Shown: positions 49,991 through 63,539, numbered from the stretch's first letter. The stretch: DNA of 64,000 nucleotides from Undaria pinnatifida (GCA_012845835.1 JABAKD010000016.1:11126507-11190506), one strand, 5' to 3'. A program made the numbers and translations. The notes: generated by a model not told the origin, from the letters alone.

Positions 49991-50393
49991 CCTAACCCAA
50001 TTGCGTTGTGCCGATTGCTGTCGATCGTCGGAAGAACGTTGTGTGCATGGGGTAAAACAATTGGGCACTCTTTTACGCATCACGTGGACGGAGTACCTGT
50101 TGTTGTTGTTGTAGTTCGCTGTTCGTCCATACTACTACTGCTGTATGTAGTCTAGGTACCATCGCAAAACGCGGCACCGGTATGAAAATAACATCCATGG
50201 GGTCACCAACCCAGACATGCTGTGTATATAACGAGGAATCCCTCGCAATGAACGTGGGAAGCGCGCGATCGATGGACAAACGCACCTGCAAATTCGGGTC
50301 GACATGCACACGCATCCGTATACAACGGCAGCTTGCGCTGCCGGGGTTGTAACGAAGAGCACTGATAGGGACAGCTTACGCTATACCTACAAT

Positions 50394-50545
50394 GGGACCC
50401 GAAGGGTGCGCCAGCTAGCGTTGGGCTGCGAAAGCAACGGAGTTAAATCGACACACGACGCGTATGAAAATACGTGGAAGTGTGGTGAGCTAAAGCTTTA
50501 TTTTTCCCCATCCGCCGGAGGATAAATAAAAAAATAAAAAAAAAT
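50394..50545 (+). repeat. Second A-tailed dispersed repeat
   Basis: It matches 20015-20166 over about 145 bp (GAAGGGTGCGCCAGCTAGCG to CCATCCGCCGGAGGAT), with an A-rich tail of its own. Confidence 0.7.
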
Positions 50546-51339
50546 TGATCTATCATGTCGGGGGAACTCGCAGCTCTGCTTGTAAAACAGGCATATTTTA
50601 TACCAGGTACTGACTAGTACCTGGTACTTTTTTTAGCAGTTTTTACAAAAAGCACCAGGAAGAAAACAACTTGTTGCAAGACTTGGCTCCATTCTCAAGG
50701 GCGGGCGGCCACAACGACGGCGGGCGATGTAAGCATAACGTTCGTTGGGGGCAAGGTGAAAAATGCGAGACCCCGAGAAGATCGTGCTCATCTCTCAAGC
50801 GCGCGGTTTCCAGGTTTCCCCCAAAAATGTTGTTGAAACTATGTAACGGCGTTTCCAAAATCTGTTGACACCTTACGGAATCGGGCGATCCCAAGCCTCG
50901 TCGTTTTCGCCCACTCCGCGGAGACAGCGGCGTGCATCAATATTCGTTATCATCGTATGCTCACCGTTGGGACAATATGTGCTTTGACCCCTTAGACTAT
51001 ATATCTACGGACCGTTGTGGACAAACAAGAAACACGAGAGAGAGCCTTTTTACTTGGGGACACCAAAAAGCAAGAAAAAAAGACGATACAAAAAGTGACG
51101 ATTGCAGCTTCATTCCACTGCTTCGTTGGGGGATACTAAGGGATACACTTCGTATATCGGTATGTATACCACACTAGTTTATGGTGTCCGAGGCATTCGA
51201 CGCCAGCGCAAGAAAGCATGATCCTACTCGTTCGCGCTTCTTCGCGCTCACTCTACTCGAACTCGTTGACGGTTCACAAGACCGAGCTTAAATCCCGTTT
51301 TTATCGCCATAAATTTTAGTAGTATGTCTTCGAGACGCG

Positions 51340-51660
51340 TGCTACGGTAGAGGTGCACCACTTTTTTGCTGAGGGTGCTTAACGCCTTCACCACTGGAAA
51401 CCCGTTTTGGGGAAAAAATACTTCAAGTTAGTATGGGGAGAGATTTTGGGGTTCTAAAGGGGCCGAGACCTCTCCCAAAACTGACATGGAGGAAAATAAA
51501 ACTGCCATGATCCCGGATAAAAAATCCCATGGCGCCTAGGTGCACAACGAGAATCATGATTTTTTTTTTGGCAATTTCCGACGATTTTGGGCTAAGGAGC
51601 CTCCACCGTCACTCAGAAAAAAATAGCCAAAACGAGCTACCTCTATCGTACCATGCGTCC
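51340..51660 (+). repeat. Copy of the 36460 repeat family
   Basis: ACTGGAAACCCGTTTTGGGG, CTCCCAAAACTGACATGGAG, GCGCCTAGGTGCACAACGAG and TTTCCGACGATTTTGGGCTA are in the family order, in the same orientation as the BiP intron copies. Confidence 0.75.
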
Positions 51661-52349
51661 CTGTACCCAGAAGCGTTAAAGTAATCAGGGAACCAAAGGC
51701 GGTATGTTATCGCAATTACGTCTCCACGGGGTCCTAGAACAGGTCAATTGCAGCTGCCTACCCCTTTATGCGGAACCACGTTCGTATGGGGAAGCTAGCT
51801 GGCTGGAGAGATCAAGAGATAATCAGACCGCGTGCGTGAAGGCTGGGTGTCTATTGTCTGTATAATAGAAAGGGAAAAGGCGTGAGGATCGAGCCCCGCC
51901 CAGCGATCTTCAGTCGCTGAAACAAAAGGTCAGGTACACAGTGGTCTGCGGTGTCCGATTGTCGCACGCCCACAGAAAATGGTAGCGTTTGCCCACGTAT
52001 TCTGACCCCGCTCAGTCGTTCTACGTGCTAAGAACGGCTCCACACACAGAGTCCATGCATTCGATACAAACAAGTATCACGCGAAAACACATTTTGCTGG
52101 GTCCATTTTCACGGGCTGAAATCACAAAAACATTATCTCAACAGGGACATCTCGACAGACGAGTGCTAGGCTTCTCCACTCCTTATCATGTTCTTCGTTT
52201 CTTCATTAATAAAAGAGATGCGTCAGCGGTGAAATCGAGAAAAACCGTTTTGACATTCATATTTGCAAGCTGTGTGCGTTTTTTTATCATACCAGTAGTC
52301 CTACACGTACGTAGCCCCCGCGTCGAGTCGAAAAGCGAACACGCCTTGT

Positions 52350-55300
52350 CTAATTACTAGCAGAAATCCCGTCCCCCTCCCCTGTCCCACTCCCCGCTGC
52401 TGTCCCCCCAGCTGCTGCTGCTGATGTCTCTGTTGGCGCCACCTCACCACTACCACCCCCCTCACTACCCGGGGAAGCACCCTCCCCTGCGTCGACACCA
52501 TCGTCGTCTGCAAAACCTTCCGCGTCAGGCGTCATGCCATCGTCCGCGTTGTAATCCTGGAAAACGTTATGGAGCTCTGTGCAGTACAGCAATTCCAGGG
52601 CCACGCCCTCTCTCTCCGTACTCAATTGCCCCAGCTCCTCCTCCCGCCGTAGCCTCTCCTCCTCCTCCTCCTCCCTCTGCTCGTCACCCGCGCCTCCACC
52701 CCCCCCACCCACGGCGGCGGGTGCACCCTCCCCCCCCCTCTCCTCTTCCTCGCCCCCTCCCGCCTTCTCAGGCTTAACAGCAGTGTCCCCAACAACAGGA
52801 CGAGGGGGTTGCTCACGTTCAGCGTCAGCCACGGCAGCGCCAACCACAGCAGCGTCAGCCGAATCACCGGTATCGCTCTTCCTGCCATCACCACCACCCG
52901 CACGAGATTGACTTTGACTGGTGACACTGCCATCACCGTCAGTTGCTGGGTTTCCATCGCCACCATCGGCGTTGTTTGTTGCTGCCGGGTCCTCCTCGTC
53001 CCCGGGCCCCGACTTATCGCCAACGCTTCGTGTATCGTCACCGGAAGGGTCATCAGACGCCTCCGGGTCCTTGGTCGGTTCGAGCACAGCAATCCTTCGA
53101 CTGAGGCTGTCAAACCTGGGTAGTTGTTGTTTTTTCGCGGCGAGACGGTAACGAAATTGTCGGGTGGACGAAAAAACGATCGATATTAATGCTGACGGAT
53201 GCAGCGAAAGAATGCTATAAACGTCGGTTTTGAAACGGACCATGGCAAGAAAAAAAGGGAACAAAAAAAAACACTGAACAAAGCAAACAAAATATCAAAT
53301 GCACTACGAAACGAAGGCAACAAAGAAATTAAAAAAACGCAAAAAGAAGCGAATCAACTTATCATACAACAAGTAAAAAATCGAAATGACCCCTAAAAAA
53401 AACGAGGGGGGGGGGAGAACGAAACAGAAAAAAGAAATAAGCGAAAGAGCGCACTTTTTGTAAATATCTCGGCACGGGCTGGCCTCGAGCGTGTTGCATA
53501 TAATGCAACCTTGAGGCGTCCATCCGTCCGTCCTCTTGTCCCCCCCCTCCGTCAGCGTTCGGCAGCGGCCGGTCGTTCCGTCCACCCAGTCCGCACGGCA
53601 GATGGAACCGGTCACAGTGACGGGTATGTCCAACTTGTCGTAGCTGCCATCTTCGCTCGGGAAATCTCTGCCGTGGGCGGAGAGTGGTGGGAGCGAGCCT
53701 TTCCACGACACCTGACGCCAACATCCCGGAGACGCAGGCAAGTAAGTACCGGCGGACAACCAGTAGGTTACGGCGGACAGATAAGCAAGTGACGGCGGGC
53801 ATATATTAAGTGGCAGCGGACAACAACAAAGCGACGGCGGACATCAGGTAGTGACGGCAGACAGTCAGTACGTGACGGCGGGCAACCAACCCGTAAGGGA
53901 CGGCCGACAGCTAGCAAGTGGCGGTGGAAAGCCAGTATGTGACGGTTAACAGCCGGCAAGTGATGGGGAAAAGGCCAGTAACCGACCGCGGACAACCAGT
54001 TAGTGACGGCGGGCTGCTAGTATGCGACGGTGGACAGTCAGTAAATGACGGCGGACGTCCAGCAGGTGAGGCAGACATCCATCAACCCCTTTAAAACTGC
54101 AGCTACACTTTTAGCACCAAACTACTTGCGATTGGGGACACAGTTTGCAGTATCACGAGGGTTAAGTGACCGTGGAACGCCAGTAGTGACGGCGGACAGC
54201 CAGTAGGTGACTGCAGACAGCCAGTAGGTGACGGTAGACAGCCAGTAGGTGACGGTAGACAGCTAGTAAGTGACGGCAGACATCCATTATTATAAGTGGT
54301 TGCAGCCAGCCAGCAAGCGACGGCGGGCAGCCATTAAGGACGGCAGACATCCATTTACCGTCTTATAAGTGCACCCACGAAGTTGGGGGAAACCTGCTTG
54401 AAAATACTTCGGGAAAAAAAAGGTTCAGTAGTACAAGGGCTCCTCTCCGCGACGCTCGCACAAGGAAGAATGCAACTGAAACATTATACATGTAAAAGGG
54501 GGCAGAAAGAAGAGACCCATGATTTCGTGCCAACAGCGAATTGATAATGCCAGCAGTAGAGGGGTTAAGTGACGGCGCGCAGCCAAGAGCTGACGGCAAG
54601 CATCCATTAATTCGTTTAGAACTGCACCCTCGATATTGGGGATAGCAACGGGGATTAATTTTCGGATCACTTTAGCAGCAGTAAAAGGGCTAAGTGAAAT
54701 GCCAGCAGTTAAAGAGGATAGAAGCAGGTGACGTGACGGTGAAAAGCTACTAAATAACGGTGGGCAGCTATTCACTGACCGCGGACAGTCCGCATGACGG
54801 CGGGCAGCCAATGGTTCAAGGACCCGTCGCGTACTATTATACTGCACCTATAATGTTCTGTTCAGTACCTGGTACAGTTTTGACAGCTAACATTTTGGTT
54901 GTGCACGCGACGCTCATACATAGTACTGCAAAGTAACTCACATCCTTCGTCGCTGCCTCCCCCCCCGCCTGCTTGATTTGCTCGAGGAGGACGGCGCTTC
55001 CGAGCGGGCCACCGCCAAAATCGCCCGGGGTTACATCCACGGCACACGCCAGAGACTGCGGCTCCACAGACTTCCCCCCCAGAGACACCGACGCCATAAG
55101 GGCGCGACGGTCCGCGCTCGATGCCTCGCCGGTCAACTTTTTCAAAAAAATGTGGTTAATACGGTCACAGGTAAGGGGCAATTACGGTGGGGGCAGGGTT
55201 GAGTACATGACGAGAGGAATATATTAGCGAGCATTGTTCATGACGCACAGACGCACAGGTAGCGTTCAGACGGGCCGGTGTTACCATCCTTCAGGACTCG

Positions 55301-56578
55301 AGACGGCAAAGAAGAAAGGCTGAGACCATGGAGGACGGCGCTATATATCGAGATTTACAGTTGTTTCCCTTGTCTGAGGTGTACGATTTGATATCAGTTC
55401 TGTGTCGAATTATGCTGTGCCATTTGTAATCCTGAGGTATTCTTCCTCTTCAGACAGCTGCTAGAAGAGCCTGCCCTGTGATCATGCAGTAGATGTCGGC
55501 GGCGAGTTAGCTCTTTGGGGGGTTCATTGGAAAAAAATGACGAATACGACTGACAATTGAAGCATCCTTCACACCAAGCAAACCCGGGCTGCAAATTAGC
55601 GGACGACGATTTTCCAGTCGAACTCCAATACAAGTATCTTCAAGACACGCACATAGCTCGCACTGCCGTGTGCTGCATGCTCGTGCCGCGATAAAACCGC
55701 GCTTGTACTTTGTTTCGTCGTTGAATGATAAAATACATGGGTCCCAAAAGGGCCAATGAGATAAATAACAGCAACAACAATCGAGGGCACCGTCGGTTTT
55801 GGTCACACGGTCACACCACGCACCCCGGCGAGCTGGATTAGGGGACGGCAACATTCAATGTCCTGGCTGAGCTATCTATACGGCCCGCGCGCTGCACGAA
55901 CCCCCTCGAACGGCTGCGCCGCGCGCTCACACTATCAACAGCAATAGACGATTGGTAAGATCCTTGTGGTCTTCTCTTTTGGTGTAACCGAGTTCCAAAA
56001 GAGACAACATAATCAAGTTGAATCGAATTGGATGTAGCAGCATTTACGAGACCATAGTAACTAGGAACCACGATATACACAAAAACCTATGTATTCCAAT
56101 ATGTTTCCATGTTTGGTCCTGGTTGCTATTAACATCTTCCTCCGTAATATGTCTACCGCAACTGCTGTATCACTACGAAACAGCAAGTACTGCTGTAAAC
56201 CCCCATGTTCGATAATGCAAAATAGCAGTGCCAAATTAAGGAAATACCTGGACCGTAGCCAGCCCGCCAAAGTGCGGTTCGTACAAGCGGCGCTGCTCGT
56301 CCGTGGCGTTGTACTGGAGGACCACCTTCCTCAGCCGCCCTCGAGTCGTGCCGGGGTACTCCCGGTGCAATTTATCGATCGAATTTTCGTCCAGGTAGAC
56401 GGCCACCATCGGACCGGTACGCGGCGGTATTGCTGCTGCTGCTGTTGTTGCTGCTGTTGTGGTGGTTGGTGCTGCTGCTGCTGCTGCTGTTGTTGTTGCT
56501 GTTGCTGTTGCTGCTGGCGCCGAGCTCGGTGTTGCCGATGGTGCCGGCTCCGCTTTCTTGACATTTTTCACTACATCC
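52350..56578 (-). CDS. Multi-exon protein of unknown function (5'-incomplete)
   Basis: Four minus-strand exons join in frame: 56578-56248, 55136-54942, 53711-53455 and 53115-52350 (stop at 52350). They give 515 residues plus an unseen first exon, since exon A starts in phase 2. Exon A has a low-complexity Ala/Thr/Pro stretch, then VAVYLDENSIDKLHREYPG and KVVLQYNATDEQRRLYEPHF. Exon B has LTGEASSADRRALMASVSLG and CAVDVTPG. The order of strands resembles the 2H phosphoesterase/RNA-ligase-like fold, but the two HxT/S histidine positions would be V and A, so catalysis is unlikely. Exon C is Cys-containing (SICRADW, GRCRTL, CIICNTLEASPC), and the last motif is reminiscent of a GCK-type Cys domain. 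Exon D is long, acidic and Gly/Glu-rich, with a Glu/Arg coiled-coil-like patch (REEEEEERLRREEELGQL) and LLYCTELHNVFQDYN. The splice-phase agreement supports a real gene. Both family hints are weak. Confidence 0.6.
53730..54850. repeat. Degenerate GTGACGGCGGACAGC minisatellite
   Basis: Units of about 25-30 bp (AGTAGGTGACGGCGGACAGC and variants) fill most of the intron between exons B and C of the minus-strand gene. Three longer spacers of the CCCTTTAAAACTGCA...GATTGGGGA type are interspersed near 54090, 54360 and 54605. Confidence 0.85.
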
Positions 56579-57420
56579 CTGAAATAGCAAGCAGAGAGGA
56601 CTGGGTTTAGTGGCGACCATTTTAGGTCACGAACAACTTGTACTGGCACAGCAGTGGCATACCCTTTGTAAGACCACCCCTAGACAGGAAATTTCGGTGG
56701 TCTTACCTCCATGTTTCGTCTTATTCCGCTTGAAGACCTACTGTAGTTGGTCCAATCGTCTGCGTTAAATAAAACCAAAAACGGTCTGAAATCGGGGGAG
56801 GAGGCACTTTTCGAGATTCGTATCTGGCATACTTGAATATTTGTTTGGGTGCAGCAAGGTCTACGAGCACATGCAACAGGCAGTACTGCAGCCACAGCGG
56901 CAGAAGGTAAGGGTATACTTGTACAGGAGCAGGGCAGGGCGTTCGTGCGTTCGGCGTCTGGACTCCTAGGGTCTTGTACGTAGGTGTAGAGGCGTTTTCG
57001 TCCTGAGATAAGACCGAGATTGGGGGACAGGCGGCAAACCGGTCTTCTCTATGTTTATCTCGGGATAAGCCGGCTTCCCTGGTCTTATCTACCCGAAAGT
57101 CTTAAACCGGATGGTCTTAAAGCGGATATACCTACTGTACCGCCAGTTATTTTCAGACCGGTTCTGGTTGGGGGAGGCACACGCACAAGTACTGCGGTCT
57201 GTTTGGATGACGTGTTTTGATTGTATCTAAAGAAGGGAAAGGTGGGCAATGCAATACAGGTGCAGGGCAGGCCCCCACGACAGCCGCGCCGGCAGGATGG
57301 CAGTCGCTCCCCGGAGACGGAGGTCGGAGAACTCACACCCGAAAACAAGCGAAAATATCCCCCGTGATGCGGGCACGGGTCGTAAAACGCGCCAAATCAC
57401 CGGCAGAGCAGGATTGCCCC

Positions 57421-57510
57421 CGTAGATTGCGGAGATCCCGTCGTAGATTGCGGAGATCCCGTCGTAAATTGTAGGGATCTCGTCGTAGATTGCAGAGGTC
57501 CCGTCGTAGA
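57421..57510. repeat. 21 bp minisatellite, four units
   Basis: CGTAGATTGCGGAGATCCCGT repeats at exact 21 bp steps. On the minus strand it would encode RRDLRNL heptads inside a 106-codon Arg-rich frame (57333-57653). It is not known to be expressed. Confidence 0.9.
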
Positions 57511-58577
57511 GGCTGATGTCGAGGCTGCGCGCGGGCGCGTGCGGCGCTGAGCGCGCGGACTCGTGGCACAGGACGTCGCGGGGGCGAGGCGGGGGCGCGC
57601 CCGGGCGAAGAACCCGTACGAGAAGGCAGTCGTCGGCGGGAAGAGATGCGCATAAATCGGAAAAGCGTCAGCTGAGCCTGAGGATCAGGTCATCCGCCAG
57701 CGCACGGACAAGGAGCGCGGAGTGCGGAGAGGCACAACATGTGACGGCTGACTACTTGAGGAGGTCACTAGCGTAGGAGTCAATTGGTACAGTACCCCTG
57801 CGGCAGCAAGGTCGAAGGAGACATCACTGCCTGCCCTTTCACGACGAACAATTTTCGTCCGGGGAGGGATGTTATACGTAGCTCGAAAACACAAACGAAG
57901 CTAACCTGTCACATCCAAATACTTCCTGTATGCATAACGAAGCAATGTTTGTAACGCTCCGTTTACAGGGAGCACGCAGACTTGGCAGACAAGCTTCGTC
58001 TGTGTTTCGAGATATATATACTCGTTTGATGATCAAACTTGTTCACCGTGCCAGAGCAGAAAGTGGTGTATCCCATTGTTGTGCAGTAGTACCAGGTACC
58101 GAAATTACTCCTCCGCCGGTGACCTTCTCGAGCAGTCGGCCGTCGGAGAATTTGTCTCCGCCGTGCGATATAAAGGTATCACCCTTACCAAATGCTTATA
58201 CGCCGGGCACATGGAAGTAGCAGCTACTGTAGCTTCGGTATATAATACGTATATGCGCAAAACAGCAGGAGTGCCCGGTAGGCTACAACAGCATACCAAA
58301 AAATATTTGGGCCGTCCCTACACAGCAGTACCTTCATTTCCGATAACCCCGGAGCAATTACATTGCAGTATAGCTGCATGCTCTACCGTAAGTATGCGGG
58401 CGAACGCACGGGGGTGCAAAATGCAAAAGCATCAGCCTCTTGCGTCACCCTTCCTCCGATTGGGAACTTTGTAGAGGTGTTACCCTTATGCCAATTACCC
58501 CGGTACTCGCAAATATTACCCGACCTACCAAAATGCATCACGGGGTACGAGTAGCACTTGACACCCGCCTGGTACGT

Positions 58578-58640
58578 GGGCCCGGGTACCGGGATACCCA
58601 CCCGGATACCCGGATACCCACCCGAATACCCGTGTACCCA
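58578..58640 (+). repeat. GGATACCCACCC minisatellite
   Basis: Short units of GGATACCC(A/G)CCC type, starting after GGGCCCGGGTACC. Confidence 0.8.
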
Positions 58641-60424
58641 TCTGGGCATCACACCCGATATTCTCTGCACTCCGTACAAGTACTGGTAAGCTGGCCGACG
58701 ACCTTGTACGGCCTGGGCCCTGGGCTCGGGAGCTTCTGAAGGTTTAGGTTTCTTCGTCATGGAGCGCATCAGCGGGTCCACGGGTGTTATTGGTACGAGA
58801 TTGGCATTAGGCAGAGGGTGCTGGTGCCAAGGTAGACGGGATTGTACAGGCGTGATGTGCGATGGCGTGATGTGCGATGGCGTGGCTACACACGGCAACG
58901 TATGGTGCACGATATCGTGTGTCACCATCTGCTGCCAGTTGGACGTTCCAGAGGTTGCTGTGCCAGGAGGAGTGAACGTGTGCGCAGCAGTGCACAAAAA
59001 TTCAAGGGCGACGGGGGTCGAAGAAATATCTCACGTGCTATCGACACACGTGTACTGCCAACCTTGGGCATAACGATGAGCGAGTCCCCTCCATGGCACT
59101 TCTTGTGTGCGCACATCTGCGCCACGCGGTACCTCGTGACTGCTGCTGTCACCACTGTTTGCCGTACTGCTACTGCTGTACTCTGTTTGAGGTAGTTTGA
59201 GTATGGATCGGCTTTAGTATGCTGTGTGTGGCCACTTTCACCACACCTCACCTGTCCTCAGTGGCAGCCCTCCGACGCCACGACCATACACCCGCAGCGC
59301 CAATTGTCACCCCAGCAGTTGCGGCACCAATAGCTGGGTAGAGGCTCTTCGCTGCACGCCCTGGATGGCTCATACTGCCAACACCTTTATTGACTACTGA
59401 CTGTCACACGATGTCTCGACTATGCACGGAGTTCCACTGTTTCTCGATTTGCGTTCGACAATTGAGGGTCTAGGGTTTAGGGGAAAGAACGCAGCACTCT
59501 CAGCTCTCTGCCGGCCCCAGGCCCCAAGTTGTGTGCTACTTCTGTGCTTGTTTTCCGCTTGGGCTCAAAGGTGAGCGACAAGGTGGGGACTGCATGCTGT
59601 TGTTTGTGGGATTAAGGTGGATAGAAGGTTTGCCTTTGTAGAAAACAAACGACCAGACAGAGCTTTCCAAAAACGATGCGTCCGAACGTCCGAACACACC
59701 CAACTATCAAGACAAGATGGACCAAGATGCTCTCGTGCAGCTTGGACCTTGGGGACTTACGAGCCGTGTACCCTGTAGCCTGTGACTGCTGACTGCTTCG
59801 TATGTGTACCCCACGGACGGCTTGTTCTGTTGGTGCTAATTGCACGAGAGGCCACCCCCTATACCCTTAGCAGAGGTACGTATGACTTGCTGCTGTGAGG
59901 AACAGAGTGCTAAACAGTACAGGCTAATATTGTGGTATCGCCTTTGGGTAAGTCCGAGGTACTGGTAGTAGGCCCCAAACGTACAGCCAGTAGCAGTGGG
60001 TACGAAGTAGTTGTACCAGGTATGTTACTCTGTCACACCGCGCATTGTATCGGACATGGGCATGTGCGTCTGCGTTCGTAAAAGGTCGTTGCCCCCTGAT
60101 AAGAGCAATCGCTTTGAAACCAACTTTGTACTGCGTATCTGGTGTCATACTCGTACAGGCAGTACTCGTATCTCGCACCTCCAGTATCGTGTCAATCCAA
60201 GCCATCGCGATGTAAGCAGCAGCACCAGCACCAGCAGGAACCCCGTGAGAGTTAAGTGGGCAGCAGTACGGCTCGTATACGTGCAGCTCGCTTGTGCTCC
60301 GATAGCGCCCACTGCTCGTGATCATTTCGTATGTCGCTCTCTTGTAAAGTTTTTCTGATTTGAAATCCCAAGCTGTGACGAGCGCTGGTCCTACGTGTGA
60401 CCCACGCGCACACCTCGGACAGAC

Positions 60425-60650
60425 AATGATCTATGAATACATCTGTAAATAGATCCTACATCTGTCGCCACGATTTGTTGCGCAGGATCTGCGTAATTCA
60501 GATCCAGCCCAGGAAACATGTACGAGATCATTCTGATCATCCGGCTCACCCGGCAACATTATCTATGGGTCGTGCAGATCATATATACCAGGGATCTGTC
60601 TTCTTTAAAACACAGATATCATGAATAGGGATCTCATCTGTCCGATGTGT
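60425..60650 (+). repeat. GATC-rich patch
   Basis: Many AGATC/GATCT words, less regular than at 42620-42900 but with similar composition. Confidence 0.5.
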
Positions 60651-62589
60651 GTCCATGTGCCTGTTTTCGACAGCGGCCTGAAAGTGAAGTTCTAAACCCC
60701 TTTACGAGTAGGCTGTAGTTTCTGCTTTGGCTCTTCCTTGGACAACTATTCTTGATCCCTTTTTTACCGCGGCGGATAACTTCCGGCTCAACAGAAAATA
60801 GGGGACCTCGGGCGTGCTTCTTAACGGTGGCGGTGGTGCTGGTGCTGCCGCCGCCGCTGTTGTGTTGGGTCAACTTGGGGTTGTGCCAGGCGTTCTGGGT
60901 TGTTTGTACCGGGGAAAACACGTGTGTGCCCCGTCATCAGCGCATCGTCACAGACAGTAGTGCAGCCGGGGTCGTCAGCACAGCATGCATGGCACCGTCC
61001 ATTCTACCATCGCACCAAAGTTGGCGGTAGTTACGAATGTCCTGCTGCGCTAGTTCCTATCGAGAGTCAGTCAATCTTAGGGATATCACTTGGATAGTTA
61101 TCGCCCCCTTTAGCCTTTCTTCCGAGATCAACAGGTATAGGTACTTCGATAGCCACCTCACTATGGGTGAAAACGGTATATAAGTGACCTCAAATGTGTA
61201 TGAAAGCAACAGCTAAATCGGTACATAATATCTGGTTCAAAGGTAGTCGGCCTAGTCGGCTGCTGTGTCTACAGCAGTTGAATCTTCTGCTTTTTTGGAA
61301 TATTCTCGGAAAGGAAGATCTCTATACATCCAGCCATTACCATTGGACGACGGTTTTGTTTTTCCGACAAGACATGAAACGAAAGTATTAAGCGAAACAT
61401 GCACCCCGGCAACAAAGCAAACAACACCACCGAACCAGCAGCGTTTTGATCACACCACCCAACCAGCAGCGTTGGGGGACCCACCCATACTGGATTCCGT
61501 GTGCACCAGGATACAGTTGTGGCCTCGCGTTGGTGCGATACCCTCTAGCGCTGGGCCCCAGTGTAGTGGGGTGAGCCTCGACAGCAGCAATGACAGATAG
61601 AGCTGTGCGGTTCACTCGCAGCCAGCCGAGAGGGCAGCGGTACGTGCTTGCTTTCATCGTACATGCCTTCTTCACCACGCACGTGTGTTTATTGTGAACG
61701 ATCTGCGCTGCCGGCAGTCTGTGTGTGTTCCACTGTATACCAGGGTACGTAGCAATCTCGCATCCAAACAATATCATACCGCGCGCTGAAGAGATGAGTT
61801 TCGCCAGTTCATCGAGCACACGAGAACACCAGAACTCCCCAAGCAGCGCACTGCCCAGCGGGAGAAACAGGACGGATTTAGATCGAGGCTGGGCCTAACC
61901 CAGGCGAACTTATATGAATACCTCGGGCACAAGACACCTCGGGTACTCACTTCCGTCGCTGTTCCTCCGGTCGTCCCCAAGGTCTCTTCGTAAATCCCGA
62001 GTCCGGATGGTCTGACCGCCCCAAGGTGGCATGGTATGCTTGTGTTTTTTCGTTGTAATTGAGGACTGAACGTGGCAGAAGGGAGCCTCGATGCTCACAC
62101 TCTCCAGATTAATGCTGTTTCATAGCGTCTTGGACGGTGTGTGTAATCCTCCACAACTTGTAACCGTCATCGCTGGTGGATCCAAACGAGCACCCTACCT
62201 GGCTCTTGAACGGCAGTGGCGAACCCGAAGGGATATTCAAGAGAAGCCAGGACCTAAGAACAGACAGCCGGCTGTCTTGAAGAGAGAAACCTGGGCACCG
62301 GGCAAAAAAGCCCTGCATAACACATGCCAGTACCTGGTGCCTGGTACCTGGTATACTCCAAACCACTCCATGGCAACACCGGCTGCGTTCCAGACGATGA
62401 CCTTGGCCAGGAGGCGTATGGCCAAGCTGTGCCCTATTCACCCATGTCCCTCAAAAGTTCCGTGGGGCGGAGATCTGACTAATTATTCCTCGTATGACTC
62501 AAACATGGTCCTAATCGCTGAACGCTTAAATACCTCTCTCTCTCGCCCCCCAAGGGCAGGTTCTAACAACCTACGATGACATACTGACA

Positions 62590-63400
62590 AAAACCGCAGC
62601 AAGGGTTTTTGTCAAGATACCCGCATGCTGTTCCTCCGAAGCTGCGAACGTATCATCTATACTTTCCAAACGGAGTAGCTCCTGAACGAAGTAGAAGCGG
62701 ACGTCAATGTGCTTGCTCTGAGCAGAACTACTATGGGAGTTGTCAGCCATATGGTCCCCAGTGTGTCCTCTAAACCCGAAGGCGACATCCGCTTAGCTCT
62801 GGACAAACATAAATACGTCGTTAGAACATTTTGACGAAATAAAAGCCCCCTCCCCCCCTTCACCTGGCGCGACGTACTCTGCCTCTGTTGTGGACCATGT
62901 CACACACCTCTCTGGGTGCTACTTGCTCAACTGACGACCGCACCCCCCAGGGCAATTCCCGTCCCCAATGCCGAAAGCCTGTCGTTAGACTTATCGCTGT
63001 AGTCGACATCACAAAACGCGGTCAAATCCAGTCGCGAACCCCGCACAAGCGTCAGGACCAGCCCCGGTAGTTCCGTGAAGGTACGCCATGGTCTTCAGAA
63101 CTGCCATGCCTACAAGTAGGGTTGTGAGATTGGCGTGCCACAGCACGCACGGTGTTGGAGATGTCCGGCCTCGTCATGGTCGACAGCCACATCAAGCCGC
63201 CCTTAGCCTCCCATGACGGCCAATTTCGTCAAGCCTCGCCCTGCATCCTTGGGTCTGGTTCCTCACCGGGGTTCGAGGCGAGAGATCAGACGATGAGTTC
63301 ACTCCCAAACGATGCAACGCCCTCTCTAACAGCGCCTTCCTGCATATTCTCCAGTGTACGCAATTCCCAACCGCGTTTGAAAGCGCAACACGTACACCAC
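62590..63400 (-). pseudogene. Ty1/copia pol remnant (RT end and RNase H)
   Basis: The minus strand contains, in the order expected for copia pol, WLSTMTRPDISNTVRAVARQ (near 63195), YLHGT, TTEAEYVAPG (near 62890), SKHIDVRFYFVQELL (near 62740) and EEQHAGILTKTL (near 62610). These match the end of reverse transcriptase and the RNase H domain. The pieces fall in different frames and are interrupted by stops, so the copy is dead. The remaining RT, integrase and gag were not found, and LTRs were not identified. Confidence 0.75.
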
Positions 63401-63539
63401 GTCAATTCCAGAAGGCTGTTCGTTGGGGAACTCGTAACTAGTGCGGCGTGACAGTCTCTGTATGTAGCATCCGTTCCTGCATTCACGGAGTCAGATACGG
63501 GAACAACCTTAAGCAGTGCTATTAATACCTTGCCGTGTA

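Larger units (their letters stand above)
48900..52349. other. No gene recognised; repeat copies
   Basis: This stretch contains many ACCAGGTA/TACCTGGT words (49430-49560, 50603-50625), a GGGCAACCCGTGG-type minisatellite at 49855-49990, the second A-tailed repeat at 50394-50545 and a copy of the 36460 repeat family at 51340-51660. No convincing coding exon is seen. Confidence 0.45.
56650..62589. other. No gene assigned; minisatellites and open frames
   Basis: The missing first exon of the 52350-56578 gene probably lies in the first part. A 204-codon minus-strand frame at 58383-58997 (rich in Pro, His and Tyr; PVDPLMRSMTKKPKPSEAPE) is open but unrecognised. ACCAGGTA-type words occur near 58089, 60014 and 62330. 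Minisatellites are listed separately. No RNA gene was recognised. Confidence 0.4.

Noticed and set aside
58383-58997. 204-codon minus-strand ORF as a gene
   Set aside because: It has no recognisable domain, no splice support, and includes a minisatellite-encoded segment. It is kept only as a note.
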